The position numbers were made by a program, and so were the translations under genes. From assembly GCA_037074705.1 (NCBI GenBank), contig CM073590.1, positions 161,508,746-161,572,745 of the forward strand: DNA of 64,000 nt. Direction: 5' to 3'. Source of the stretch: Zhengitettix transpicula (Eukaryota > Arthropoda > Insecta > Orthoptera > Tetrigidae). Below, piece after piece: positions 48,101-60,644 of the stretch (position 1 is its first letter; each line of letters begins with the position of its first letter). Below the pieces are notes generated by a model, which was given only the letters and a program-made list of their open reading frames with translations, was not told where the DNA came from and made no database searches.

Positions 48101-50394
48101 ATTTAGGGAAATTCTCCAATCTGTAAGTATAAGTTTTTCAATATTATACAATGTGAGAACAGATGTGTGTATTTCTTGTACATAACTTCTTTCTAGATAT
48201 ATTTATTGTGTTAAATGAATCTAACTTTTTGCCTTATATATTAATGGTTGATTTGGTCTAGGAACTGGAACAAAGGAAATTAAAGAAGTCAGAAAAACTT
48301 GGAATGTCATATTATATTCACGATATAATTGGAGCTGAACTAGTTCAGTGGTAAGATATTGGGAAACTTTGTATTATTATTTGAAATTAATATTATAATA
48401 GTTAAAATCATGAAAGTAGCTAAATGCATTTATGTTGTGGCTGTAGTGGTATAAACCCAAGTTTTTGGATAGATGAATAGCTGGATCTTGATTGACACAC
48501 TTTATTTTCCCTATAAATCATGTAACAAGCAGAGTGAATAAACAGCATTGACAGCTCTATAGACTATATGCAAAGATGAACATAGTCCAAGATTGAAAAC
48601 AGTGTAGTTGTTCGTTAAAATATTTCAAAATATATAATAATTTGTCTCTATTCTTTTTCTTAGGAAATTTTATGAGATAAAATTTTGTTAATAATCTGAC
48701 ACATCCCAACAGTCATTGTCTGAGACTTGAATAGATTAGTAACATTGTTTTTATTTTTATTCTTCTAACTTTATTAATAAATATATTCATGACTAATTAA
48801 ACTACAATCATCAAATCAGTTTTTAAATTAACTTTTATTTTGAGTTTTTGAAAAAAATATATGCTTAGTTAACTAACTTTTTGCACATTTTATTTTCAAA
48901 TCTAAGCTTCTTGTCTCATTGAAGTATTTTATCCTACATGTTTTTTTGTGTCATTTGGATACAATAGGTATAATTATTCTATATAGCTTACATAACTTAG
49001 GATTTTAATTACAATGTGTAGGCATTTACTAAAAGAATAAGTTTACCGAAGTACAGATTATGTCTTGGGCAGTGTGTTAAAGGAAATAAATTTGATAAAT
49101 TACTCTTTGTCAAACATTATAAAATTAAAGATTTTTAAATATTAAAAGCTTTTCCAGTGTATTTTCTGATGAAAATGGGATTCCAACTGGGTACAATTTT
49201 TATTAAATTTAAGAGTAAACGAAGAATTGCCAAGTTTTTATTCAGGACAATGATTGTAATTTATGACTTGAGGTGCTTTTTTCCGTCTAGAATTTGCTTT
49301 TTTAATCCCATTTGTACTATTTAGCTATAAGAGTATCATTAATCAGACTTAAAGCGAAACTCAATTATCAAAGAATTCCTCATGAGTCTAAAGCCCTAAC
49401 ATCAAGTGACATTACTCAAACTATTCTAGACTTTGTGCACATAAATAAACCACTCAGAACATGGCTATATGGGAATAACCAATGCCATTTTGAAGTGGCT
49501 CAGTACTACACAAAAGCAATGATGGAGGAGACAGCAACTCACATGCTGCTTCAAATGGAACAAATAGACCCACGCACTACTTCAGAGTTATTAGAATATA
49601 ATTTGTAAAATCAATATTATATGTACAGGTGAATGAAATGTTTAATTTAATTAATATAAATCATATTTATTAGTGGTGCCATGGAATAAAGACTCTACCC
49701 CACAACTTGCCCCTGATTTGAAACATAGTGATATTTAGAATAAAAAAATAAATAAATTTACATTTGATTTAAAATTAATAATAAGAAAGATAGCCAAATT
49801 CAGACAAAAGAAGAATGGAACAAGGCTTCCAGAAATGTCTTTTGTCTGAATTTGGCATATCTTTCTTATCAATATTTAGAATAGTTTAATTTAAGTTTTT
49901 TTGTTAATTTGTAAATTTTAATGATAAGGTGGTATTGTATTTATAAATCAGCAGAGGTGTTAATTAAATTTAAATAGTTAATAGAACACTTGAAATCAGC
50001 AAATGGTTTAATATATTTGTCCTTGTTATAAAGTTTGATGTTCACATTTAAGTTTTCAATGAAAGACATTCAAAAGTTAACATAATAATTACAGACAATA
50101 CTCAGATGGAAATATAATCTAATAATTAGATAAAACAACCTGTTGACAAACTCAAAACCTTTTTGAGCTGGTCATTTAGACATTTTATATAATTATTATA
50201 TTTTAAAACAAACATTATATTTTCATTTCAATAAACATTTTCACTTGGAATATCTTCATTCAATGATAACAATAAATTTACTAATATAGCTTAAGCAAAC
50301 ATATTTTAAAATAAACATGTTGGTTTACAGTGAAAATTTCTTTTACAGTATTGAAACTACTTCAGGAAATTTGTTGAGAGTGGCAAAAAAATAA
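45110..50394 (+). CDS. STK19: STK19 winged-helix protein (five exons)
   Basis: Exons are 45,110-45,367, 46,167-46,393, 47,966-48,122, 48,262-48,350 and 50,349-50,394, giving 258 codons plus stop. Protein landmarks are MNKRTYIPDLYRNTKRLRG (basic N-terminus), FEGHLPAVLLIHQVYSIV, KGKVRLFKLG, DLVSAGLLAMRSATSYWFS, FPNAGEFMKVYLKGRKAV, GMSYYIHDIIGAELV and CIETTSGNLLRVAKK. This matches STK19 from end to end: the family has three tandem winged-helix folds, was once called a kinase, and is now viewed as a DNA-binding factor in transcription-coupled repair. No kinase motifs are visible. I chose ATG 45,110 because it matches the short family N-terminus; a longer upstream frame has a hydrophobic, unconserved sequence. 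Without splicing at 48,350, TGGTAA would stop the frame. Confidence 0.95.
46590..46880 (+). pseudogene. Non-LTR Gag-like zinc-knuckle relic (STK19 intron 2)
   Basis: Broken + frames give ISRCFKCYLYGHRGERC, then KCAGNHVAKDC, then a further partial Cys-His cluster ending SEDCPVYQRRV. Two to three CCHC knuckles spaced like this, ending in a DCP-(Y)-R motif, are typical of ORF1 Gag proteins of Jockey/I/R1-type non-LTR retrotransposons. Stops interrupt it. No accompanying polymerase was seen. Confidence 0.65.
47630..47695 (-). repeat. Hammerhead-like repeat family, 3' fragment
   Basis: GATAGCCAATACTGACAAAAAAGG followed by TAATATAAATACCACAC is the reverse complement of the family tail. It lies in STK19 intron 2. 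Confidence 0.55.
49312..49608 (+). other. Unrecognised 98-codon intact ORF in STK19 last intron
   Basis: The frame is open from 49,306 to TAA at 49,606-49,608 and is richer in G+C than the surrounding intron. The text looks protein-like: KLNYQRIPHESKALTSSDIT, then QTILDFVHINKPLRTWLYGN, HFEVAQYYTKAMMEETATHM, LLQMEQIDPRTTSELLEYNL. I do not recognise the family. There is no ATG near the start. A candidate splice acceptor (TGTACTATTTAG, ending 49,324) precedes it in a phase needing one upstream base. No STK19 donor supplies that phase (exons 1 and 3 end in phase 0, exons 2 and 4 leave two bases), so it is not an in-frame STK19 extension. It could be a terminal exon of another gene, a retrocopy piece or a transposon relic. 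Confidence 0.35.
49785..49870 (+). repeat. Dispersed repeat with hammerhead-like core, copy with inverted flanks
   Basis: GATAGCCAAATTCAGACAAAAGA is followed by AGAATGGAACAAGGCTTCCAGAAATGT, then the inverse TTTTGTCTGAATTTGGCATATC. The central GGAA...TTCC stem and GAAA survive, but CTGANGA has decayed to AGAAGA-like text. The ends are inverted copies of each other. Confidence 0.6.
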
Positions 50395-50579
50395 ATGTCT
50401 ATGGGAATAGTGTCACTCAACTGCTGGAAAACAACATTGTATTTACTTTACCTTTTTTGTTATTTCCATTACTGTAAAGTAATATACTACTTGTATCAGG
50501 ACTTAAACCTAAAAAATGTTTTATTAATATATTTATATATGTATACATGTAATAATGGAAGAAGCTAACATTTATTGTA

Positions 50580-51430
50580 TGTGAATAATGGTGGCTTGTG
50601 TGTATTGCTCATGTGCTTCAGCACATAAATTAATTAGGAAGAATTAATTTTTCTCAATTTCAAGAACCTTCATAATAATTGTGTTTTAACACTGCAAATC
50701 TATGCTTCCATCTAATAATTTAAACTCCCTGCCTTGTGGTGCATCACTCCTAAAGCAGCTAGTTAGACAGCCATTGCTATCCCAGCAATAGCACAAAATC
50801 TGGAGCTTTATTGACAACTGTGCTTGCATAGAATACCTTTTCATCATCCATAAAGTTTTACAAACTCACTCTATTTTGGGTTACAAATCTGAGAGCACTC
50901 CAGAGCCTTGCAATGACAGAGAGGTAGCTGCATCAGGCAGCATAAACAATGAAATCAAAATACATTTGAACTATTCACCAATTATAAATCTTATTTTATA
51001 ATACTTTATATACCTATGTATATTTTTAAAAAAAGTAGATTCATACATTTTTGTTAAAATCAAAAAAATTCACATTATTTTAAAGTAAACAAAATTTAAG
51101 AGATATAATTTGAAAATCTACCACATGACCCTGACTACAAAACTGCTCAGTGGCTTGTTCCGAAAATTAACTTTTTTAAAAATATTTTCCAAGGAAATAT
51201 ACTTTTGGATTATAAATGCTAAAATTATTTCCATTTAAAATTTAGGCGCTATTGGAAATTACATAGACAGAATTAAAAATGTAGCATATTATGTGTTGTG
51301 TCAGAGTATTGGTAAAAATTTCACAGATGTAGTTTTATTATTTTACTCAGTTATTATTATAAAAATGGTTGTTTGGGGTGATGTAGCACATAAACCTTCA
51401 AAAAATCACGAGCTGCTACCTCAAGTGGTC
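50580..51430 (-). repeat. Dispersed repeat family G, copy 3
   Basis: Reverse complement of 42,480-43,400. For example, GCTCATGTGCTTCAGCACATAA answers TTATGTGTTGTAGCACATGAGC, and GGTTGTTTGGGGTGATGTAGCAC answers GTGCTACATCACCCCAAAC. It lies about 190 bp past the STK19 stop. Confidence 0.75.
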
Positions 51431-52029
51431 AATTTTTGGTTTGTAATTTAATCAATTATGTCTGTGAATATTATTTTGTAATATTCTAATATTTGCAATT
51501 GCAGTACTGCTGAGAATCTAAGTGTAAGTGGAATTATTGTATATTCTTACTGGAGACACTAAATAGCTTTGTAACAATAAATCAGAAGAAGAGATTCTAT
51601 ATATAAATGTAGTAGTTGGATCTTCAACATTTGGATTTTATTTATGGAGCCATTTTATTTATAAAACAAAATACAGATTGTATTTCTGAGTGTTAAAGAA
51701 TACTATGCACAGAAATAAATGTATAAGTATTAAACATTGAATTACATTTAATGTGAAAATGAGTGTTAATTGTGCTCACATAATGAAAATTTATTCTTAT
51801 ATTACACAATAATGACTGTGATTGTAGTTGAAATATGGTTTTATGAAAATGAACATTAAATTATATTTTGAAAATTATTTTGTGATTTAATATTTTTTAA
51901 TTATACTACATCCAGGTATAGGGATAATCCCAGAACTGACTGACCTAATTTAGGAAAAAATAAAATGATTTCTTAGTGTAGTCTCATTTTAATTTGATAC
52001 ACTTTTCCCATTGGTGTTCAACAGCTTCA

Positions 52030-52250
52030 ATACCCTGTTTAACATTATGGGTCAGGTCATTTTACCTCAGAGTGTTGGTGACACTATCGCAGTTGTAGTA
52101 TTAATATTTGATGTAGTTATCCTTGTAAAATTGTAGCTTGGAGAGATTAGCAAATAACTTAAAAAACTCAAAAGCCACTGAGCATGACTCATACTTTTAG
52201 ATCCAGTTTTCTTGCTGATAATTCAGTTTTACAACATTTAACAAATGCAG
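52030..52250 (-). repeat. Dispersed repeat family G, copy 4 (fragment)
   Basis: GGGTCAGGTCATTTTACC, GACACTATCGCAGTTGTAG, TATTAATATTTGATGTAGTTAT and CCTTGTAAAATTGTAGCTTGG mirror the 12,670-12,800 part of copy 1. Confidence 0.6.
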
Positions 52251-53562
52251 TGTTTTCACTTATTCTTACTCCATGGCTATGAGTGTCAATTATCATGGCA
52301 GTATCAGTCTGGCTATCTAGTGACTTAAATGGAGTATCACATTGACTAAAAATGTCAAATGGTCATAATTATCTGGTCAGTGAGTACATATAGATAGCTT
52401 GTGAACACATGATTGAGATTGTATGTGTTACTTTTTGGCAGACCAGATCTTGTTACTTTAAATAAGTGCCAATTGTATTGTATAACAAAATAATTTAATA
52501 TTTTCATTTCGTTTGTAGTGAGTGAGACTGACTCTGCAATGTTCAGAAGTTTATTGATTATAAATTATTATAATCAGATTTTTAGAAGTAGATTTGTTTT
52601 TATACAAAGACCATACTGGTGGACATATGCATGATATATTTTTAGATAGTTTATACTGTAGAAAGCCCATTATCCTGTAGGACTAGCTTGTTGCATCCCT
52701 CTCATAAATATGAAGATATTTATCATGTACGAAGTAGATGGGGTTCGTGTCCAATGAATTTATTTGAGTCAGTTTTACATTTTGCTATTGCCAAAATACA
52801 CCGAGATGATATGCGATAATTTAAATTTATTTGTTTAGAATGGGCGTTCTTAATCAATAATACACTTGTTTCTCCTACAATTAATTAGTATGTTATCATT
52901 TTCCACTGACTACCATTTACGTAAATTGCCGTATTATATTCGTTTACAGCTTCTATGGTAAAGAAAAATGTTTTGCTTCATTTTTCTCAGAGATGAGTGA
53001 TTCTAGCGCTCTCACGAATATTATTTTCCGTAGACACGCCTAGTATATCACCAGTCAGAAAAGCAGTAGTTTCTGAATTTTTTAAATTTAATTAATAATA
53101 CTAAAAAATATTTTTAAAAAAATTAGCCACATAACAGAATCAGTAAATTTTTAGATTCCTCTTATAGTTCAGTAATTCTATAACATAAAATATATACAAG
53201 TTATATAACTTATAATAAAAATACAATAATAAATCAGTCACAACAATTAGAAATTTATGTAAATATAATTCTCTTGCTTTTTAATTATTGTTACGGTAAT
53301 GTTTTAAAAGACGAATGGAACGTGCAAATGGTAATAGGAAGATAAACATGAATCTATTAAATATATAAATTATGTGTAATTTATTTCATTATCAGGCAAC
53401 ATTCAAAATAATTTATTCCCAAAAATAATAATTTATAGGCAATATGTATTTCTATGTTGGTGACAGCTGGTTGAATGACAAATGCCCAACGCTTCGATAA
53501 AGCGCGAAAACAGTTTGTTGTGTCATTTAAGCATGTTATGATACGATTGTGTGTAAGGTGCA
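52251..53562 (+). promoter_or_regulatory. POLD2 upstream region and probable promoter
   Basis: No gene was recognised. CpG sites reappear in clusters at about 52,800-53,040 (for example CTAGCGCTCTCACGAAT) and 53,470-53,590 (CAACGCTTCGATAAAGCGCG), just ahead of the POLD2 start. This is the pattern also seen at the POLR3H/STK19 promoter. No TATA box or initiator was confidently placed. Confidence 0.45.
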
Positions 53563-56500
53563 ATGTTTTTCTGCCGTGACAATTCCATTGACAGCGTCGG
53601 GAGGCTTCTATCTAAACCCAAATTTGATGAGAATGCTGAAGATAATTATATCAGGTCAAATTGTGTGTATAAAAATTTATCAGATCGATTTTTGTTCAGA
53701 TCTAAGGACTTTTCCAAACAATTTGCGCATATCTACGCAGTTAGGCTGTCAAAAATGATTAGTGTTATTGAAAAAAGTATAGTAGAAAAGTGGGGTAAAT
53801 ATTATATATTTTTTCAATTTACCAATAATAATGCATGAGAAAATTCTTAATCATCATTTTTATATGCTAAGGTTCTACTGTACCTATAAGAAAATTGGCC
53901 GACTTAGAAGAAAACGTTCGTTGTATTATCATCGGAACGTTGTTCAAGCATCAAGAATTAAAACCAAGTATATTGAGAGAAATTAGCGAGGAGGTAGATA
54001 TTATTTTACTATTTTAGATCGGTAGTAGTACAATACAGCATGCGAGCCAAAGTATTCAGATGTTTATGTTATGATTAAACACGTAGACAATTTTTTCATG
54101 AATTATGCTTATAGTATTCATATGTTTATGTTATGGTTAAACATGTAGACAAACTTATGAATTATGGAGATGGGGAACAATTATCATTAACCTGAGTTAG
54201 GTGGTTTAAATACACAACTCCACTGAAGAGTTGCAAAAGTGCTGTCAGGTAGATTAACACCACAGACAGATAAGATGTTCAGCAACTACCTATGTGACAT
54301 TTTAATATTTTTAACAGATTAAATATTATTTTCTGATAAATTCTGAAAAATGCTGAAAGATCTATACCAGCAGTTAATTGTTTTTTGATAGTTGAGATGA
54401 TAGATAGGATGAGAAGAGGCGAACAAATAAAAGACAGATATGCAATATGTTCTTGTCAAAAATGGGTAGTAGTGTTAAAATAGAGGCACATAACTGAGAA
54501 ACTGTTATATGCTGTCATCAGTGGTTTTAACCTTTCTGGGGATTCCATGGTAGCTAGGGTTGGGGTCATTAACAGAATGACAAAATGTTTTATATGGTGA
54601 TGGTTGTACATAGTTAGTAAGCTCCTGAATAACTACAAGGACTCGGTGCTGTGGTGGGTATATTCTGTGTGGGTGTGAAATTTTATTTTTTTTGGTTCTG
54701 TTTGTTTGGGCTGTTTTGTAATTAGTTTTCTCGTTCTTCAAGCATCAGTTGGTTCCACAACCTCCACGTTCCAACTATGTAAGTGATGGAGATGATTTGA
54801 TCCTGGAAGATGAATTACAACGAATAAAGTTAGTAGGGGAATTAGAAGCTCATTTGCTTGTAACTGGTATTGTGTGTGCTGTCCTAGGACATGAAAGAGA
54901 TGATGGCAAGTTTGTTGTTGAGGATTATTGTTGGGCAGGTCTTGGAACACTTTCTCAACCTTCAAACATATTAACTGAAAAAAGGTTTGTATATAATTAA
55001 ATTACTTATTTGGTGTGCAATTTTAAAACATCTTTAGATTTTATGATTTGTGTGTATCTATTGTGAAAATGTGCTTGAATGTGACTGGTTCCTCATGTGG
55101 AATATTTTAATTTGCAATAATTACAGATATTTTTCTCATATTGTAGTAGCATAGAGCCAGTATAGATATATTTGATAAATTTTTATTATTTTTCATATTT
55201 TTACTATCAGTGGTACCAGAAAGTCAGAACTAACACTTTTTACCACAAAATTTGAAGATAATAAAAGAAGATAAATATATTAAACATTGTTTTTATTACA
55301 ATACATAAGAAGTAAACAACTACTGATTAATGCATTTTAACATTAGGAAGTATTTGACTTTCCCAAATTAGTGGGCATGTATTGGTTAATTTTCAAATTT
55401 CCTTTAAATGCCTTGTTTTTTTTATTATGAAGATGTTTTTTTTGTCTTCAACATTTTCATAAATTTATTAAATGTATCCGAGTCATCTGCAAATTTTTAT
55501 TGACAATATTCTATTTTTAAGCACTACATTTCTGTTTTATTTCCATATTATATTAAGTTCATATTAATTTTCAATTGATACAAATTTCAGTCATAGTTAA
55601 GTTTGGAATTTAATAAGAAGAAAAATAGTCAAAAACAGGCAGAAGAATAGATGATATAAATAGCACACAATGTTCCTGGAAACCTTGTTCCTTTCTTCAA
55701 GAGTTAAGAAAACCAAGTTTGAAATTTAGCTATTGAAAATTATAAATTGTTACAGTCCTGCATTTCATGCTTTTACTTTTTTGAATTTGAATTTATGTTT
55801 TAATTAGTTTTTGTCTTGTGTTTTTACTACAGTTTATATTATTTTGGCATAAAATTTAAATTTTAAACCTTTATATTATTGTAGTTCTATTTATGTAAAT
55901 AGATTTGATACTATTTCACATTGTACTTGCTGACAACCTCTTCTAAAGTACTTTTGTAATAAGTTCTAAACTTTTGCTAGTAGTGGGTATGTTATACATT
56001 TTCTTCAGGTTAACCAAATTTTTCCCTTGACCTTTCATATTTTTACAAAATATAATAGATTTAGCTGGTTTTGACCAGAAATCAGTGTAGGCTATATGTT
56101 GTATTAGCATTCAAATAACTATGTAGATTTGTGTTAGAGGGCATTCAAACATTTTTGGTACCCTGATGAGAGATGGTGAGCTTTTATGTAATGTTTAAAA
56201 AACCTCACTATGTGTTTCAATAGTTCTTGAGATGATTACAATTGCTGTGAAAAAAAATTGTGGTCACAATTTAAAACTTTTGAAAATTGTTTCACCAGTT
56301 GTATCAATAAAACATTTTCTTTTTACAATAGTATTTTCCCCAGTTAATAAAATGACTGAGATTTTTTTATAGAGTGAATCAACATTTATTATTGATAAGT
56401 TTCCTTTTGTTTCTTTCTTCGTTATTTTCTTATAGCTTCTGCATATAAATTTCATACAATTAAATTTTGAAATGTAGGTTTGTTGTGTTAGTAAGTGGAC

Positions 56501-59500
56501 TAAGTCTTGCAACAGCTTCTGAGAATGATCTTTTGTCCTTACAATTATTGGTTGATTGGCTGGGTGGATTACTTGGTGATCCAGGAGAACAACAAAATGT
56601 AGCCAGTATTGCTAGAGTTATCTTGGCAGGTGAGTCAAATAAGTGTTAATAAAATAAATTATTTTCATAATAAAATAAACTAATTATTGAAATTAAAATA
56701 TAAAAAAGTATAATAATAAATAAATACCAGACAACTTTTATGCAATCATTATTGCTTTTGTCACATGATTCAGAAAAAAAACCCTTATTTATTTAGTAGC
56801 TAATTTTGTCTGTTATTTGGCTACTTATTTGTTTACTTATAAACTAATTATTGTGAAACACTTGGGAACATTTATAATCTGTATTATCTTGTATGATTTC
56901 TTTTGAAAAATCTACAGCCAGTTCAAGCATTTGATGAGCAACATTATGTATGTAAGAAATATCGACCACCTATTCAAATAACAAATGGTTGACCTAAGAT
57001 GTGCTTCTTCAAGTATATTGGTACTGATAACACTCCCATATTGCAGAACATTAGTCTACATATTTCTTCATTAATGAATTTCATGAAACATACCATAGCA
57101 CTGCTCCTCTGCCTTTAAACTTGTTCTGTTTGAAACCCAAGGGCTTTTTATTTCAATTCAATTGGAAGTTTGAGTTTGATTGAGCTTGCACTCTCAAAAT
57201 GTGTCCTCCCAAGAACTGTTTTTTTTTCTGTGATTATATATGTGGATAATAAAATGGAAGTCTCATTCCTTCTGTTTCCTGACAATGGCAAAAACAGGGT
57301 ATGATTATGTCACTTTTTAACGGTAATTTCAGTGCTGAACAAATCATTCCAATATTACCTAGAATGATGATATAAACAAAAAATGCTATTTTATTCTACA
57401 TAAAAATAATAATAAAGAACAGTTTAATTATCCAACAGACACGTAGACATTCTTATAGTGATAATCACAATTTATATTTCCTGAATGGTGAAAATGAACC
57501 AATAAAACTTTGTGTTAGTGGCTGTGTTAAAAACTCAATAAAATGAAACGTGGATTAAAGTCACTTGATTTGTAAAACAGTTACCTGGCGAGTTTATATT
57601 CCATTAACTTATTTATTCAATGGGTGGCACTGAGTGTAACTATCATGTATTAAAATAAAATTTTGTTGTTAGGCATTATCTTTTTTATTAACCTTTGCCC
57701 ATTTTACTAAGAAAAACAATAGTGATATTGTTTTATAAAACATGAAGTTGTAATAATTTTGGGCACCTTTATATCATTTTTATTTTTGACAAAAATTCTT
57801 AAAAATAGAAGTTTTATATTGCAGTTGTGTTTGTGTGTTACAGAAAAAAATTCTTATTGAACAATATTTAATATTGTAACAGTGCCTGATTATTTGAAAA
57901 AATATATTTCTTAACTGCAGGAAATTGTATTCGAGGTTCTCCAAGACCACCAGACCCACATCCATCAAGTAGTGTGAAGATTGATTTATATGATGCTGTG
58001 AAAGCTACAGCTAAATTGGATGATTTTTTAGTGCAACTAACAGTTAGTAGCTTCAATATTTAATTATGTATACCTATAAAGTAATGAAAATAGTACTTTA
58101 TATATTTTTTTACCTCAATACCTTCTTTCCACTTACTAATCCAATTCTATACCCTAATCGCTTGGGGATAATAGTTTATGCTACTGCATAAATGTAACAC
58201 TTTTTGAACAATGTATAAATTAAAAGTGAATAAAATTTGAGGTAATGTGAATTGTGCCTATTTAAGTTGAGATACAGTAGTAAAAATTTGTTCAAGAACA
58301 TCTAGTGAAGGTACAAACATTTGTTGTTACTCATGATTTTCAACCCTTGATTGGTCTGATTTTTTTTATATTGAAAAGTATATTCAAAATTATTATTTGC
58401 ATATTTAGAGCTGCATGGAAGTGGATTTGATGCCAGGGGAGTTTGATCCAGCAAATTACATGATGCCTCAGCAACCAATGCATTATTGCATGTTCCCACA
58501 GGTTAGTAATTTTTGTTCATTGTACTGATACATTTTCACTAATAGCTGTCTCAATTATGTTATTTAATTAATCCAAGTTAATTAAGTTACAATTATGTGA
58601 TTATAAAAAAATTAATAACATAATGTCATTTATTTTAAGTTATATATGTTTTATATATATTTTAAGTTAATTAAGTTACAATTATGTGATTATAAAAAAT
58701 TAATAACATACTGTCTTCACTATATTTGATTTGTTAATTTTAAATGTAGTAATATCTCAGTGCATCATCTTAACTTTCATTTCTATCTGCAGGTACTAAA
58801 TTTGTTGACCATGCAATTTGTCTGGTTAAATGTATAGTATTAATTGAGGGTCCACATTGAAAGTCTGGTAGTTAGTATTTAACTGTCAGTGTAATCATAC
58901 TTTTAATTCAATTCATAGCATTTTTATAATTTCATTTTCAAGATTTTACTAAAAATGTATAGCTATATTTTTTGTGTTAATTTAAAAATTCATTGATTTA
59001 TCACAGGCTTCTTCATACAAAACTTTCAATGGTGTTACTAATCCCTATGAATGTGAGGTAGATGGAAGAAGATTCCTTGGCACTTCAGGTCAACCAATTC
59101 ACGACATTACTCGATATAGTAGACTAGATGATCCTTTGGAAATTCTTCAGAAAACTTTAGATTGGGGTCATCTATCTCCAACTTGTCCAGATACACTGGG
59201 TATGTAATGTGTGGAAAATTCATTTTGAATAATTGTACATTCAAAATACTGAGCTTGAATAAGTATGCATTATTGGCATAATTATAAATACATCTAAAAT
59301 CATCTGTAGTAACTTTCTTTTTTGAGCTAATTTAATTTAGTAATTTCAAATAGAAATATGAGATGCATGTAACAAAAAGTAGGTGTCTTTACCAACTCAT
59401 TCAGATTTGTAAGTTTAAGAATGCTGAGAAAATTGTTTGTAAACACATTTATATTTTGCATTGACCTGATACTTTGATTACAGCTGCATATCCATTTTAT

Positions 59501-60644
59501 GAAGCAGATCCATTTATCATATCTACACAACCACAAATTTATTTTTGTGGAAATCAGCCAAAATTTCAAACAAAAATGTTTGAAGGTAAGTATGTAAGAT
59601 TATTGATTTTTTTTTTTTTTTAATGTATGCTCCTTTTCTTTTGTTATAGTAAAGTAATACAATTTCAAACCTCAGGTACTTTTATAATTACTAGCTGATT
59701 GCCACAAATTTATCAGATTATTACAATTTTACAATAGACTGCAAAAGGAGTTATGTACTTTGACAATCTCTTGGGCATTTTTAATATTTTACAATTACTC
59801 ATCCTGTGACATACTAATGGTATGGCTGAACATGTTACTTAACAGGAACTGGGAGCATACCTTTCCATCTTAATTTTTTAAATTTAATTTTACAACAATC
59901 AGAATCTTGACACACAAAACTATGCACTTGACATTGTGTGGAACATTATAGACCATTTCCCCCTCTCATCTTTCCATAACAGTTTGATAATATAGGCTGA
60001 CCTGTAACTTGAATGGGTATGGTGACTGGGTATTCTACTTTATGAGTGCTAAAATTTTGGATTTGACACTAGTTTCGATTGTATTATTTTTTCTCTCTCA
60101 CACATTTAGAGATACTCTGCTTATGCTGTGAGGGGTGAAATTATTGTTAAACTACATCTACTGTGGCAGTATTAATATTGGTGATTACAAGAACTATACT
60201 TTTGACTCTAATCTTGATTGTTTTCACAATTTTTGTGATACGAATATACTGGTAGACCTTATAATCAATATACATTTTGTATACGAAAGTTAGTTTTTAA
60301 AGCAACTAAGGAGCACATGACATTGTGAAATTAATTAACTCATCTGGGCAGGAAAGAGAGACTTACCTTTAATTGATTACTAAACATATAAAATTTTCAA
60401 AGACCCCGTTCCTCAGGTCTGCACAAATATGCTGGTCAGACTTCTTAGAAAACTTAATTTATTATTTATAGTTTCTTTTTTTGTGATTAACACTGTGTTT
60501 TTTTCAGGTCCCTGTGGACAGCCAACAAGATTAATTTGTGTTCCAACATTTTTTACGACACACACCTGTGCTGTTTTGGACTTATGTACCCTTGAATGTT
60601 ATCCTGTTAGCTTTGGTGAATTTGATCTGGATGATGAATTATGA
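53563..60644 (+). CDS. POLD2: DNA polymerase delta subunit 2 (nine exons)
   Basis: Exons are 53,563-53,794, 53,872-53,993, 54,743-54,984, 56,478-56,629, 57,921-58,042, 58,409-58,501, 59,007-59,199, 59,484-59,585 and 60,508-60,644. Phases agree throughout, giving 464 codons plus stop (human has 469). Landmarks are FAHIYAVRL (54-62), PQPPRSNY (123-130), [10 protein letters not shown] (139-148), [11 protein letters not shown] (171-181), [25 protein letters not shown] (296-304), FLGTSGQ (344-350), YPFYEADPF (388-396) and YFCGN (405-409). The N-terminal OB fold is followed by the inactive calcineurin-like phosphoesterase fold of B-family polymerase small subunits. It bridges the catalytic subunit POLD1 and POLD3 for lagging-strand synthesis and repair. 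Start ATG 53,563 gives an N-terminus of family length. It shares orientation with STK19 but has its own upstream region. Confidence 0.97.
54052..54170 (+). repeat. Two-copy tandem repeat, ~61-bp period
   Basis: AGTATTCAGATGTTTATGTT and AGTATTCATATGTTTATGTT begin successive copies. AAACACGTAGACAA in the first reads AAACATGTAGACAA in the second, a C-to-T change at a CpG. It lies in POLD2 intron 2. Confidence 0.8.
55615..55715 (-). repeat. Dispersed repeat with hammerhead-like core, minus copy
   Basis: The reverse complement reads CTTGAAGAAAGGAACAAGG, then TTTCCAGGAACATTGTGTG, CTATTTATATCATC and a GTCTG-type tail. The core is decayed, but stem II (GGAA/TTCC) is intact. It lies in POLD2 intron 3. 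Confidence 0.6.
58576..58711 (+). repeat. Direct repeat, 89-bp period
   Basis: AGTTAATTAAGTTACAATTA continuing to TTAATAACATA occurs at 58,576 and 58,665 with only an A-run length difference. It lies in POLD2 intron 6. Confidence 0.85.
60323..60425 (+). mobile_element. Partial MITE-like element (POLD2 intron 8)
   Basis: GACATTGTGAAATTAATTAA then CTCATCTGGGCAGGAAAGAG matches the left arm of the element at 36,195. No right arm is visible before 60,507. Confidence 0.55.

Noticed and set aside
48350..48353. TGG TAA as the STK19 stop codon
   Set aside because: GTAAGA there is a good donor, and an exon at 50,349 supplies the conserved C-terminus in phase.
54505..54965. Minus-strand ORFs in POLD2
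   Set aside because: Antisense or intronic shadows of exon 3 and its flanks.
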